From Paenibacillus chondroitinus NBRC 15376 (GTDB lineage Bacteria > Bacillota > Bacilli > Paenibacillales > NBRC-103111): a stretch of DNA of 64,000 bases. The position numbers and the translations under genes were made by a program. Shown in pieces: positions 1 to 9,413 of this stretch; position 1 is the first letter of the stretch; each line of letters opens with the position of its first letter. The notes beneath the pieces are model-generated. The model made no database searches, was not told where the DNA came from, and was given only the letters and a program-made list of their open reading frames with translations. The stretch is from positions 62,001 to 126,000 of the forward strand of contig NZ_BILW01000019.1 in NCBI RefSeq assembly GCF_004000765.1. The letters are read 5' to 3'.

Positions 1-1307
1 GTTGTAAATTTGATGGTCATTTCTCTGGTTTCAGAAAAATCGCTTTCATACAGCAGTGCAATGTCCCCATTAGCCAAAACCGTTAAACAGCTATACGAAA
101 ACGTATATTCATCGACCTCTTTGGCATACTTCCAGGTGCTTCCCCCATCTTCGCTCAAACGGATCGTCCCGTTTCTCCGCTTGTGGGGATCCGCTGGATT
201 AGCAAACAAAACTCTTGTTTTCCCGTCACCCATGTCCGGATAGGTAATTACGCTGGATTGGCAAACGGGGTCCAATAACGCCTGATCATACTTCGTATCG
301 CTCCAGGTCTCGCCGCCATCCAGGCTCATGGCCACAGCGGTTCGATGCAGACCGGCGTGATTTCTCATATATACGCGCAGCCCGCCATCCGGAAGTTCAA
401 TCACCTGGGATTCGGTCAGGTCCGCACCCTCCGTGCTTAGTGTCTCTGCCATCAGCGGTTGCCCGATGAACATCCTTCCATCATTCGGGGAGGCGCCTCT
501 GCGCCAGCTTTTCCCATGATCATCGCTGAAAATAACGGCGCATGACATTTTTCCATGGTGATTCGAAAAGTAAATCGGAAAAACAAGCCTTCCTTTGTAA
601 TTACCATGCTTGATCTGAATACCTCTTCCGGGCCCTGCCCCAATAAATGCCATCCAGGCCTCTTTCACCGCAGGATTTAATTCGATCGGCCTCGACCATG
701 TCAGACCGTCATCCTCACTTTTAATGATTTGCAAAAAAGATGTTCTCGCTTCTAATAACGTTTCATCGGGATCTATCCCTTTTTTCAGAAAAATATTGCC
801 CTTTGTCTCCCCGTCAACATGAACATTTCCTTCTTCATCAACTGTAAAAAGGGTCATCTCTCCTTGGCTATTGGCCACATAACCGTTCGGAAGCAGTCGA
901 TAGGCCCTCCCACTGCTGTCAAATAGCAGTCTTTCGGCGTTCTCGCTAAACCCCGTTCCTATCTCGGAGGACCTTAGACCAATTCCCCCAGGTGTATGTG
1001 AAAACAGCATCCAAATCGTTCCTGTCACCTCGTCCTCGAGCAGAGCGGTGTCGATCGCTGCCGCCCCGTCCCGTCCTTCTCCCGGATAGGACACAAGCTC
1101 TTGCACATCATCCCATGTCACTCCATGATCTACACTACGTCTTATTGTTGTATTGATTTTGTTGGGATTATCCAGGCTGTTGCTTATACGTGCATCGATG
1201 CCGGCAATAATTGTTCCTCTTGAAGTCGTGATCATGGATGGGATTCGATAGGTCGCCGATCCAGCTAACCCCGGATAAAATAAAGAAATCGCTTCGCTTT
1301 TTTTCAT
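1..1307 (-). CDS. Sialidase (BNR/Asp-box neuraminidase), 3' end outside window
   Basis: Hydrolyses terminal sialic acids from glycans. The reading frame opens with ATG at 1307 after an AGGA-type ribosome site and runs open to the left edge, so about 435 residues are visible and the C-terminus is missing. The sialidase signature YRIPS lies around residue 20, followed by a conserved Asp region (GIDAR). Asp boxes of the S-x-D-x-G-x-T-W type are seen as SVDHGVTW, SEDDGLTW, SDDHGKSW, SLDGGETW and SEDGGSTW. The catalytic fold starts almost at residue 1, so there is no signal peptide or lectin domain, suggesting a cytoplasmic enzyme acting on imported sialosides. It is the last gene of the Lpl-type transporter operon, 19 bases after the binding-protein gene. 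Whether it is hydrolytic or an intramolecular trans-sialidase cannot be decided here. Confidence 0.9.
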   Translation of the reverse strand, partial: MKKSEAISLFYPGLAGSATYRIPSMITTSRGTIIAGIDARISNSLDNPNKINTTIRRSVDHGVTWDDVQELVSYPGEGRDGAAAIDTALLEDEVTGTIWMLFSHTPGGIGLRSSEIGTGFSENAERLLFDSSGRAYRLLPNGYVANSQGEMTLFTVDEEGNVHVDGETKGNIFLKKGIDPDETLLEARTSFLQIIKSEDDGLTWSRPIELNPAVKEAWMAFIGAGPGRGIQIKHGNYKGRLVFPIYFSNHHGKMSCAVIFSDDHGKSWRRGASPNDGRMFIGQPLMAETLSTEGADLTESQVIELPDGGLRVYMRNHAGLHRTAVAMSLDGGETWSDTKYDQALLDPVCQSSVITYPDMGDGKTRVLFANPADPHKRRNGTIRLSEDGGSTWKYAKEVDEYTFSYSCLTVLANGDIALLYESDFSETREMTIKFT

Positions 1308-1326
1308 GAGATTCACGTCCTGTTTT

Positions 1327-3048
1327 TTATTTTTGATTCAGTAAATCGGCGACTTTCGGCGACTTGTCAAGTTCGGCCAACATTTCTTTACCACCGCTGT
1401 TCAAATAATTCTGAACGTATTTATCCCATTCCTTATCGATATCGATTTGTCCGGCAATGGCTTTCAAACGGAACTCATTCACGATCGTATTCAGTTGACC
1501 GCTGTATTGTTTGTTCAGATCCGCATATTTCGTTTGGTTCATCAAATCCCATTTGTAAGGCCTGATTTCCATCTTCTTCAATACGTCCGGTTTGCCGAAG
1601 AAATCATTTTTCAACTTCGTTGTTGCTTCGGAGGTCTGATAGGACGCTCTTCTGTCATCGTACGACCTGAAGTTATATGCCCAGAAGCCCATACTCCCTT
1701 CGTTCTCCGGGTACTCCGGTTTGACTTTAATCTCCGATTTCTCCGGAGTGCCCTGCCATGTGGAATGGGTGCCGACATCTCCGTAAAGTGTCCAGCGGGA
1801 ATCGTCATCAAAGTTGATGTAATCGAAAATTTGCAGAATACGCACCAGCTGCTCATCCGTCACTTTCTTGGAAACGTAGAAAGCATCGCCCAGCCTGTTC
1901 ACTGGAGTGAAGGCGCCTTCCCCTTGCTGTCCGTTCGGACCGATCTCGGGCGCGGTTACGAGTAATTTAACAGCGGGGTCCTTCTCTATAATGTTTGCCG
2001 GAGCGCGCCCCTTCGTCCAAGCATCCATCCCGACATAAGCAGGCTGCGCCGGATAATAGCCGGTTTTGCCCAGCTTGAATTTCTCCCAGCTCTTGTTCAC
2101 ATCGATTGTCGTCCACTCTGGATCAATCAAGCCTTCTTTGTTCCATCTCGCCATCATCTTCAAGAACTCTTTGTATTTATCGGAAATTTCAGCGGCCGTC
2201 AGCTTGCCGTTCTCCTCCAGGTTGTAGCCGCTTGCTGCCCCGTAAGCCCCGAGCAGCGTGCTGCCCCAGGCCGTAAACGAGTTGTTGAACGGCAGCATGC
2301 CATAAGTATCGTTTTTCCCGTTACTGTCCGGGTCCTTCTGGGCGAAAGCCTTTAAGATTTCTTCCGTCTGCTCCAGCGTATAGGCCTTATCCGTGAAGTA
2401 GATTCGTTCCAAGCCTCCACTTGTGCCAATAGGTTTTATCTCGCCCGGAGGTTGAATCCCCAGTTTCTCAAGCCAATCGAACCGGAAGGTTGGCGCCCAA
2501 ATTAAGTTTTTGGTATGTCCCTGATACCCGACGAGAGCCAAATATTCGTCTTTTTTGCCCGGCGCCAAATTCATATCCCAGCCCGGAACATTTTCATCGA
2601 GCATTTTGGAATAAAGGGGCGCGTATTTCTTCAGCATCTCTTTCGGAATCGTTCTCGTCAGTCCGTTTTCGTAAAATTCCAACGCCGACAGGGACTGCAC
2701 CGTAAAGGAAAACGTATCCGGCAAATCTCCAGATGCGACCAGCAACTGCACCTGGTCTTTGTTAAACGTATCCACCTTCACATTGCTGATCTTGATGTTG
2801 TACTTTTCTTCCAATTTCTTCTGTACCCAGTTCCCGTCCTCAATCTTCCCTCTTGTAAAAGATCCTGTCAGCCTTAAATCAAGCGGCTTGGAGAAGTCCC
2901 CCGGCGCAGGCAGCCCCGTAGCTGTATTCCCTTGCGCCTGGCCTGCCATGCTGACACCGGATGCTTCTTGCTGACTGCACCCTACCGATCCGATCACTAG
3001 CGATCCAGCAAGCACCGCCGAAAATAAAATTTTGAATCGAATTTGCAT
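1327..3048 (-). CDS. Extracellular sugar-binding lipoprotein of an Lpl-type ABC transporter
   Basis: Substrate-binding lipoprotein that would deliver a sugar or oligosaccharide to the two permeases encoded just upstream. The start at 3048 is preferred over the longer frame (3078) because GGGGAGG lies 7 bases before it and it puts a proper signal sequence first. A lipobox (IGSVGC) gives a lipidated Cys near residue 23. The remaining roughly 550 residues are typical of the long LipO/LplA-like solute-binding proteins common in Paenibacillus. No ATPase gene is nearby, as is normal for this class, which uses a shared MsmX-type ATPase. The substrate is unknown; the sialidase downstream in the same operon points to sialylated or host-type glycans. 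Confidence 0.85.
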   Translation of the reverse strand: MQIRFKILFSAVLAGSLVIGSVGCSQQEASGVSMAGQAQGNTATGLPAPGDFSKPLDLRLTGSFTRGKIEDGNWVQKKLEEKYNIKISNVKVDTFNKDQVQLLVASGDLPDTFSFTVQSLSALEFYENGLTRTIPKEMLKKYAPLYSKMLDENVPGWDMNLAPGKKDEYLALVGYQGHTKNLIWAPTFRFDWLEKLGIQPPGEIKPIGTSGGLERIYFTDKAYTLEQTEEILKAFAQKDPDSNGKNDTYGMLPFNNSFTAWGSTLLGAYGAASGYNLEENGKLTAAEISDKYKEFLKMMARWNKEGLIDPEWTTIDVNKSWEKFKLGKTGYYPAQPAYVGMDAWTKGRAPANIIEKDPAVKLLVTAPEIGPNGQQGEGAFTPVNRLGDAFYVSKKVTDEQLVRILQIFDYINFDDDSRWTLYGDVGTHSTWQGTPEKSEIKVKPEYPENEGSMGFWAYNFRSYDDRRASYQTSEATTKLKNDFFGKPDVLKKMEIRPYKWDLMNQTKYADLNKQYSGQLNTIVNEFRLKAIAGQIDIDKEWDKYVQNYLNSGGKEMLAELDKSPKVADLLNQK

Positions 3049-3087
3049 ACAAATTGCCTCCCCTTTATTTGTGTTCACGACCGGTGA

Positions 3088-3960
3088 TTAACCTTTCAAA
3101 GAGCCGATCATAATGCCCTTGATGAAATATTTCTGCGCGAACGGGTAAATGAGAATAATTGGACCAATCGACATCATAACCGTCGCTGCACGAACATTGC
3201 TCAGCAATAAATTGGTATTTGTCGACCCGCCACCCCCGAATTGTGTCTGTGACAAATCCAGTGCAACGATCATCTGCCTGACAATCATCTGCAGAACCGT
3301 TTTGGAAGGGTCGCGAATATAGATCATCGCATCAAACCATGCGTTCCAGTGCCCCACTGCCGCCCACAGCGCAACTGTCGCAATGACCGGTTTGGACAAG
3401 GGGATGATAATCTTGGTCAAAATCTTGAAATAACCGGCTCCATCGATCAACGCCGACTCCTCAAGCCCTTTATCGAGCGTCATCAAATAATTGCGCATGA
3501 TGATAATCGAGAACACATTAACCGCTCCGGGTAAAATGAGCGCAAGACGGTTATCAAGGAGACCTAAACTTTTAATCAATAAGTAAGTGGGGATCATTCC
3601 CCCTGAGAAAAACATGGCGATAAGGAAAAAGGCTGTGAAGTAATTACGAAAAGGCAAATCTTTTTTGGATAACGGATAAGCGACCAGCAAGGTAAAAAAA
3701 ACGATGAGCGTCGTACCGATAACGGTTCGAAGGATCGTATTCAGATAGGCGGACGTAATGTTTTGATAGCTAAAAACGAACTGATAAGCAACCGTTACCC
3801 ATTGTTCCGGCCACAGATGAATACCAAGTGTTGAGGCGCCATTCGCGTCCGAGAAGGACAGAACGAATGTTTGCCAGAACGGGTATAAGACTGCGAGGGA
3901 AAATAAGCTGATCCCTAACATATTTAGCGTGTCAAAAATGGACAATCGCGTTTTGAGCAT
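3088..3960 (-). CDS. lplC: ABC transporter permease, LplC/YtcP type
   Basis: Inner-membrane permease of the carbohydrate transporter, MalG-like, 290 residues from the chosen start. AAGGAGG sits 8 bases before the ATG at 3960; the longer frame to 4029 overlaps the upstream permease gene and has no such site. About six hydrophobic segments are visible, with the EAA loop (residues around 185-205, ESALIDGAGYFK) that docks the shared ATPase, and the ending KGIMIGSLKG typical of LplC/YtcP proteins. It lies between the lplB-like permease and the binding-protein gene, so the order is lplB, lplC, binding protein, sialidase. Confidence 0.88.
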   Translation of the reverse strand: MLKTRLSIFDTLNMLGISLFSLAVLYPFWQTFVLSFSDANGASTLGIHLWPEQWVTVAYQFVFSYQNITSAYLNTILRTVIGTTLIVFFTLLVAYPLSKKDLPFRNYFTAFFLIAMFFSGGMIPTYLLIKSLGLLDNRLALILPGAVNVFSIIIMRNYLMTLDKGLEESALIDGAGYFKILTKIIIPLSKPVIATVALWAAVGHWNAWFDAMIYIRDPSKTVLQMIVRQMIVALDLSQTQFGGGGSTNTNLLLSNVRAATVMMSIGPIILIYPFAQKYFIKGIMIGSLKG

Positions 3961-3976
3961 TCCGTGCTCCTCCTTC

Positions 3977-4927
3977 TTACCAAATGCCATGTTCGCTTCG
4001 TTTGCGGATGATGGCATTCGCTCCCACAATGAGAATCACGCCCACGACATTTTTGAATAAACCGACGGCTGTCGCATAATCCAATTGAAACTGTTCCAGA
4101 CCCTTCCGGTATACGTAGGTATCAATGATGTCAGCGACCTCATAAACGACTGGGTTATACAGATTTAGAATCTGATCAAAGCCCCCATTCAAAATGTTGC
4201 CCAGGCCCAGGATAAACAAGATCACGATCATCGGAATGAGCGACGGGATTGTAATGTGCAGCATCTTCTTGAATCGTCCCGCCCCGTCGACATCTGCCGC
4301 TTCATAAAGATCCGGATTGATCGAAGAAATAGCTGCCAAATAAATGATGGCCCCCCAACCAATCTCTTTCCACACATCCGTCAAGATCAGCATGGGAATA
4401 AAATAATGAGTATCCGCTAAAAAATTGATCGGCGTTCCCCCGAGCGAATGGATGACGTAGTTGATGATCCCCCGTTGAGGAGAAAGCACCTCGCCCACCA
4501 TGGACGCTAAGATGACCCAAGACATAAAATGCGGCAAATACGAAACGGACTGCGCTACCTTTTTAAACCACACCTGTTTGACTTCGTTTAACAGCACGGC
4601 CAGCATAATGGGAGCCGGAAAAGCTACGACCAACTTTAACCCGCTGATAATGAGCGTATTTTTTAGAGCGCGAATAAAAAGGGAATCGTGTAACAAGCTT
4701 TTGAAATGCGCAAAATCATTCCATGGACTTTTCCAGATGCCTAAACCGGGCGAAAACTTTTTGAAAGCGATCACAATGCCATAGATCGGAATGTAATGAA
4801 AAACGAATAACAAAATCATCGGAAGCAGCATCATGAGGTAGAGCATCTTCATCTTCTTGGCTCTAAGCCAGATTTCATTTTTTTTGCGTACCGATGGAGC
4901 GTCAGCATGCTGAAGGGTGATTTCCAT
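3977..4927 (-). CDS. lplB: ABC transporter permease, LplB/YtdP type
   Basis: Inner-membrane permease, MalF-like, 316 residues from the ATG at 4927, which follows AAAGGAGAGG at good spacing; an upstream in-frame start at 5011 would add an unlikely N-terminus. The EAA loop reads YEAADVDGAGRFKKM. It is the first gene of the transporter operon, 16 bases before the second permease. A -10-like TATAAT and a cre-like site (4959-4972) lie directly upstream, so the operon probably has its own promoter under catabolite repression in addition to any read-through from the regulator genes before it. Confidence 0.88.
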   Translation of the reverse strand: MEITLQHADAPSVRKKNEIWLRAKKMKMLYLMMLLPMILLFVFHYIPIYGIVIAFKKFSPGLGIWKSPWNDFAHFKSLLHDSLFIRALKNTLIISGLKLVVAFPAPIMLAVLLNEVKQVWFKKVAQSVSYLPHFMSWVILASMVGEVLSPQRGIINYVIHSLGGTPINFLADTHYFIPMLILTDVWKEIGWGAIIYLAAISSINPDLYEAADVDGAGRFKKMLHITIPSLIPMIVILFILGLGNILNGGFDQILNLYNPVVYEVADIIDTYVYRKGLEQFQLDYATAVGLFKNVVGVILIVGANAIIRKRSEHGIW

Positions 4928-4958
4928 GGTTAAGCCGCCTCTCCTTTCTACGATATAT

Positions 4959-4972
4959 TGGTAACGCTTACA
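4959..4972 (-). promoter_or_regulatory. cre-like CcpA operator before the lplBC operon
   Basis: On the minus strand the sequence is TGTAAGCGTTACCA, which fits the relaxed cre consensus TGNAANCGNWNNCW. It lies just downstream of a TATAAT hexamer (4978-4983 region) and about 32 bases before the lplB start, a position where CcpA would block transcription. Confidence 0.6.
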
Positions 4973-5059
4973 CATTCGATTATAGAAAAAAGCAGCTTCG
5001 ATTAGTGACACGATCTATAGATCTTGTACCACAATCTCAATATGTTTAGTCTGCTTTTA

Positions 5060-7741
5060 CTATTTTGCTGGAAGTAGGATGGTCACCTTCGTACCCTCTC
5101 CATAACGGCTGTCGATGTCCAGTCCATAGGCTTCTCCGAAATGCAATTTAATTCGTGCATGGACATTATAAATGCCAGCCTTCTTCACGCCGGGATCCGC
5201 AAGCCGCTCGCGAACTTCCGATAGTTGGTCCTGCCGCATGCCTAACGCATTGTCCGTAACGGTCATACGAATAGTACCCTCTTGCAGCATACAGGAAATT
5301 TCAATCGTTACCTGTTTTCTGGTTTGCCTTGCTCCGTGATGGATGGCATTCTCGATAATTGGCTGCAGAATCAGCTTTAAAGCGCCGCATTCCAGGATCG
5401 CATCATCCACATGCCACACGCATTGAAAATTATCGTACCTGCAGGACATGATGTGTATATAGGTTTTGGCATATATGATTTCATCTTTCATTCCCATCAT
5501 TTGTTCCCGGTTCGTGATATAACGAAATAGTCTGGAGATCGAATTAATCATTTCGACGGCTCTGTCCACTTCTTTCGTCTCAACAAGATAGATGAGATTA
5601 TCCAAAGTATTGTACAAAAAGTGCGGATTGATTTGCGACTGCAAAGCGATCAATTGAATTTCCTTTTTCTCATATTCCAGTTTGATTCTTTCTTTGTCTG
5701 CTACAAGCGTTTCGACGACCAGATCATCGATTCGTCTGACCATCTGATTAAAATTTCGGCTGAGCAGGTCCACTTCGTCAATACCGGAAACACGATCCAA
5801 AACAATTCGGTGGCTTTCCCCCAGTTCATATTCATTCAACATTTGATTCAGCCTGCCTAGGGGTTTGAGCATGCGCTGCGACATATAGAAAGAAAACAAC
5901 AGCATGAGAAGGAAAATCAGAAAGAACAGATACGAATTGCTTACAAATAAGTCGATAACCTGGTCTTCTACGTCTGATTCGTTATACCTGGAAATAAACG
6001 TCCAAGAAACACCGCCTATCTCCTTGGCGAAGTCGTAATAATTCCCGCTGTAGGACCCAATTGGCGAATCCAGCACTTTCCCGATTTGTGCCGCAATAGG
6101 ATGGGATACAATCCGGTTGTCCTTGTCAACGATAAACATTTCACTGCCGTTCTGCTTGAATTCCCCATACAGATTGGAAAGGTACCCACTATCTAAATCC
6201 ACTGTCATATAGCCTACAATTTCCGGATATTTCTCCAGCGAGATGATCGGCATTCCCAAGACGATGGAAGCATTGCCGAAGTCATCCTTGGTCAGATGAT
6301 AACTTATTTTTCTGCCGGACCCTTTCATTTGATTGTAAAAGCCAAAGTCCAACTCTCCGGTTTGTTTATATCGATTTGAAAATATCAGCGTGTTGGATCG
6401 GTCGTAGATACGAATGACATCGCGATTCAGCCCTAAATCATGATTATCATAAAGCAGCTCTTTTTCGAGCGTTTTCATATCTTTTGCCAGGATCTCATGC
6501 TGTACGGCCGTATCCAATGAAATCCGAGCCATCAGCACCTCTTTTTGATTGATATCATGCTCTAGATAACTGGCTGTTTTCGCAAATAAGGAATCATGGC
6601 TCTTTTTTAAATCGTCAACCACGATGTTGGAGGAATTCCAGTAAAAGATAACCATATAGACTAGAAGAGGCAGCAGTATCGTAATGATAAAATAAAGCAA
6701 AAACCGGTCTCGCAGATTGAATCGACCGATGTCCGTCACGAATTTGCTTTCATTCGACCCTCTATCTTTGGCAAACTCGTACATCTTAAATAATTGGATG
6801 ACTTCATAAACGGGTTTCAGGATTTTGCTTGAAATGAACCTGGAAGAAACGAACGCAACAAGTAACGCCAGCAGACAAGTAGCTGCCGTTAATTTGGCCA
6901 TGAAAAGGAGCTGCTGCCGGTAAACGTCCATCCGTTCAACATAGACCAGCTGCATATGATTAAAAGGAATGGTCGTATCATGAGTTTCCACACGAACAGA
7001 TAAATCCACTTCAGACCCGCGGAAAATCAAATCGCGATTAGCGTCGAACAGCAGGATGTTCTCGTTGTAAGGTACAGCGTCCTTCACATACTGAGGGTTC
7101 AACAGGATTAAGATAACCCCGTTATTGGCCCCGTCTTTCCCTATCAGATTGGCGGCAAAAAACGCCCGTTTATTCAACTCGTCCAGTGCATGCGACACTC
7201 CTTTGGGATGATCAGGATCAGAAGGCGGGATGAGGCTTGCAGCAGCTTTCCCTTGGAGGACCAGATAATGTTCTTTGGCTAACTCGCTTTTCACCTGAAT
7301 CCCGTTCAGATTGAAGTCCAAGTAAGTGTGATCGGAACTGAATTGATTTTGGGATGTGATGACAACGATGGAATCGATGATTTCATTTTCTTGCCGGATG
7401 TTGTACAAATATTTCTCGAAATCCATGGAAAGTTGATATTTTGTGATGGCGTTTGTATTCGTCTCACCCATTTGCTGCATATAGTCGGCAATCCGCTCAT
7501 TCGTCGTTAAATGATTGACCATCGCGTACATGTTGCTAAGGCTCGTATTTAACTCATAGGAAATCTGGTTCATTCGGGTACTGATGACAAACTGCTTTTT
7601 TTCTTCAATAAAGTTTTTGATTTTAAAGAAAAAAACGCTGCTCAGCAGCAATAATAGAATAAGCATGGCGCTTAAAGAAAACAGCATCAGAAAATTTCGA
7701 AATGAAATCCTCTGGAATCCCCTCATTTTCCGAAACATCAT
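5060..7741 (-). CDS. Sensor histidine kinase (YesM/LytS class) with two extracellular sensor regions
   Basis: Membrane kinase that would phosphorylate the response regulator encoded immediately upstream; the two genes overlap by 4 bases. It has 893 residues against about 580-610 for ordinary YesM-type kinases. Hydrophobic segments lie near residues 15-40, 278-300, 344-368 and 610-632. Thus a first membrane-bounded sensor half (about 40-280) precedes a second, Cache-like sensor (about 370-610), then HAMP, the His_kinase domain (QINPHFLYNTL, about 690) and the HATPase (QPIIENAIHH, about 790; DNALGM in place of the usual DNGxGM). GGAGGCTC precedes the ATG. Its likely target is the lplBC-sialidase operon that follows. 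The ligand is unknown. Confidence 0.9.
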   Translation of the reverse strand: MMFRKMRGFQRISFRNFLMLFSLSAMLILLLLLSSVFFFKIKNFIEEKKQFVISTRMNQISYELNTSLSNMYAMVNHLTTNERIADYMQQMGETNTNAITKYQLSMDFEKYLYNIRQENEIIDSIVVITSQNQFSSDHTYLDFNLNGIQVKSELAKEHYLVLQGKAAASLIPPSDPDHPKGVSHALDELNKRAFFAANLIGKDGANNGVILILLNPQYVKDAVPYNENILLFDANRDLIFRGSEVDLSVRVETHDTTIPFNHMQLVYVERMDVYRQQLLFMAKLTAATCLLALLVAFVSSRFISSKILKPVYEVIQLFKMYEFAKDRGSNESKFVTDIGRFNLRDRFLLYFIITILLPLLVYMVIFYWNSSNIVVDDLKKSHDSLFAKTASYLEHDINQKEVLMARISLDTAVQHEILAKDMKTLEKELLYDNHDLGLNRDVIRIYDRSNTLIFSNRYKQTGELDFGFYNQMKGSGRKISYHLTKDDFGNASIVLGMPIISLEKYPEIVGYMTVDLDSGYLSNLYGEFKQNGSEMFIVDKDNRIVSHPIAAQIGKVLDSPIGSYSGNYYDFAKEIGGVSWTFISRYNESDVEDQVIDLFVSNSYLFFLIFLLMLLFSFYMSQRMLKPLGRLNQMLNEYELGESHRIVLDRVSGIDEVDLLSRNFNQMVRRIDDLVVETLVADKERIKLEYEKKEIQLIALQSQINPHFLYNTLDNLIYLVETKEVDRAVEMINSISRLFRYITNREQMMGMKDEIIYAKTYIHIMSCRYDNFQCVWHVDDAILECGALKLILQPIIENAIHHGARQTRKQVTIEISCMLQEGTIRMTVTDNALGMRQDQLSEVRERLADPGVKKAGIYNVHARIKLHFGEAYGLDIDSRYGEGTKVTILLPAK

Positions 7742-9324
7742 GAGCCTCCGCTTTGGTTGTAAGTAGGGTTGGACCGAAATACAAGAGGTTTGACGCCCAT
7801 CACTTTTTTAAAAACCTTATTGAAATAAGAATGATTATGAATGCCGACCATCGCAGAAATTTCCTTGATCTTATACTCTTTGTGCTTTAGCAATTCTACG
7901 GATTTGCGGACCCTGACTTCATTCACATAATCAATAAAATTATGACCGGTTTCTTTTTTGAAAATGGAACTGAAATACGACGGATGAATAAATAATTGCC
8001 CCGCCATATCCTCCAGCGTAATCTTAGCGGCGTAATGCTTATGCACGTATTGCTTGGCTGTATGTACGTAACGATTTTCAGCATTTTGCTCGATAGGCGA
8101 GATAGACAGCTTTTCGATCGTTTGTTTCAGCCAAATTTTCAATTCACCGAGGGATGGAGCGGTATAAATATAGGCAAGCGCCTGCTTCTTATCCAAAGTC
8201 GGCAACGCAAGTCCTTTGTCTTTGGCTTTCAAAGAAAGCGATAAAATGATCTCTGAAAAGGTTATTCGGACTTCTTCTATATTCATTCGTTTCCCTTGTT
8301 CCACGACATCAAAGAAGCCCCGAAGACGGGAAGCGGATTCCTCATTTTCACGGGCAAGAACGGATTGAATCAATTTGTCCATGACAAGGCTTAGTTGCTC
8401 TTGTTCGTTCTCTTTGGCATATTCGCCAAGCTCTTCAGCCAACAATTCCTGGTAAAAAAAGATCGCATGCTGTTGATTGTTAAATTGATAACTCAAAGCA
8501 TAAACGGCTTGATTAAAGGAAGAGTGGATCTCGCTAGGATCCTTAATCAAATTGCCGACGCTGATGGACAGCACGCATTCTTTCCCAAAGACGGATCTGA
8601 GCGATGCTTTGAGCAAATCCGAATAATGTTCAAGCTGGTCTTTCAGATCATATTTGCTGATTGGCCGGGGATGATGTGCAAAAAGAACCAATTGGTTACC
8701 ATAATATAAGACGGGAGTCTGGCTATCCTTCCAATAATCCATCGTCCATTCAGCAATATAATGCCTAATCGATAAACTTAAGTCTTTTTCAAACCATCTG
8801 CCGAACGAACAAACGATGACCCGCATATACTCCTGAAGCCAGGGTTCGTCGTACTGTCGTACATGTTCCCCTTTGATCAGGTCGATAAGCATCGCTTCTT
8901 CCTGTACGTCCGGAATTCCCGTCTTTTGACTATCGGCTATGTCTTCATCTTTCTTCAACTCAATGGCCAGATTATGCATAACCCCCATAATTTCTTCTTT
9001 CATCACAGGCTTCAATAAATAACCCTTTACACCGAACCGAATGGCATCTTGGGCGTATTTGAAATCATCGTAGGCGGAAAGGACAAGTACTTTCGTGTTT
9101 GGATACGTTTCTTGGACCTTTTGGGCAAGCTCCAGACCGTTCATTTCCGGCATCCGGATATCCGTCAACACCACATGGGGATTGTGCTGCTCCATTTGTT
9201 CAAGGGCTTCCCGGCCATCACAGGCTGAACCGATAACCTCGAATCCCGCTTCCTTCCATGGAAACAAAGTGACTAATCGTTCCCTGATGTTTTTTTCATC
9301 ATCCACAATAAGAACCTTATACAT
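7738..9324 (-). CDS. AraC-type response regulator (YesN class)
   Basis: Transcription activator of a two-component system, 528 residues. The start at 9324 is chosen because GGAGGTG lies just before it and the protein then begins with the classic receiver start MYKVLIVDDE. The receiver phospho-acceptor is in VVLTDIRMPEMNG (Asp about 55). A long middle region is followed by two AraC helix-turn-helix motifs at the C-terminus (about 425-520, with HPSYFSSIFKKETG and HSYFNKVFKKVMG). It overlaps the kinase gene by 4 bases, so translation is coupled. It probably controls the adjoining Lpl-type transporter and sialidase operon. Confidence 0.92.
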   Translation of the reverse strand: MYKVLIVDDEKNIRERLVTLFPWKEAGFEVIGSACDGREALEQMEQHNPHVVLTDIRMPEMNGLELAQKVQETYPNTKVLVLSAYDDFKYAQDAIRFGVKGYLLKPVMKEEIMGVMHNLAIELKKDEDIADSQKTGIPDVQEEAMLIDLIKGEHVRQYDEPWLQEYMRVIVCSFGRWFEKDLSLSIRHYIAEWTMDYWKDSQTPVLYYGNQLVLFAHHPRPISKYDLKDQLEHYSDLLKASLRSVFGKECVLSISVGNLIKDPSEIHSSFNQAVYALSYQFNNQQHAIFFYQELLAEELGEYAKENEQEQLSLVMDKLIQSVLARENEESASRLRGFFDVVEQGKRMNIEEVRITFSEIILSLSLKAKDKGLALPTLDKKQALAYIYTAPSLGELKIWLKQTIEKLSISPIEQNAENRYVHTAKQYVHKHYAAKITLEDMAGQLFIHPSYFSSIFKKETGHNFIDYVNEVRVRKSVELLKHKEYKIKEISAMVGIHNHSYFNKVFKKVMGVKPLVFRSNPTYNQSGGS

Positions 9325-9362
9325 GGACCCACCTCCATCCAACTGTATACCTCTAATAGAAA

Positions 9363-9399
9363 AACCGCACAAGCCATTTCTGCTTAGGCGCATGCGGTT
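9363..9399 (-). terminator. Intrinsic terminator of the sialic acid catabolic operon
   Basis: Imperfect hairpin with outer arms AACCGCA/TGCGGTT and inner GCC/GGC pairs, followed on the minus strand by a T run. It lies 15 bases past the stop codon of the last oxidoreductase gene and separates that operon from the second regulator pair. Confidence 0.7.
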
Positions 9400-9413
9400 C
9401 TCCTGGATATTGC

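Noticed and set aside
5012..5024. Palindrome around GATCTATAGATC near the lplB promoter
   Set aside because: Short and AT-rich, not repeated elsewhere in the window, so it could be chance.
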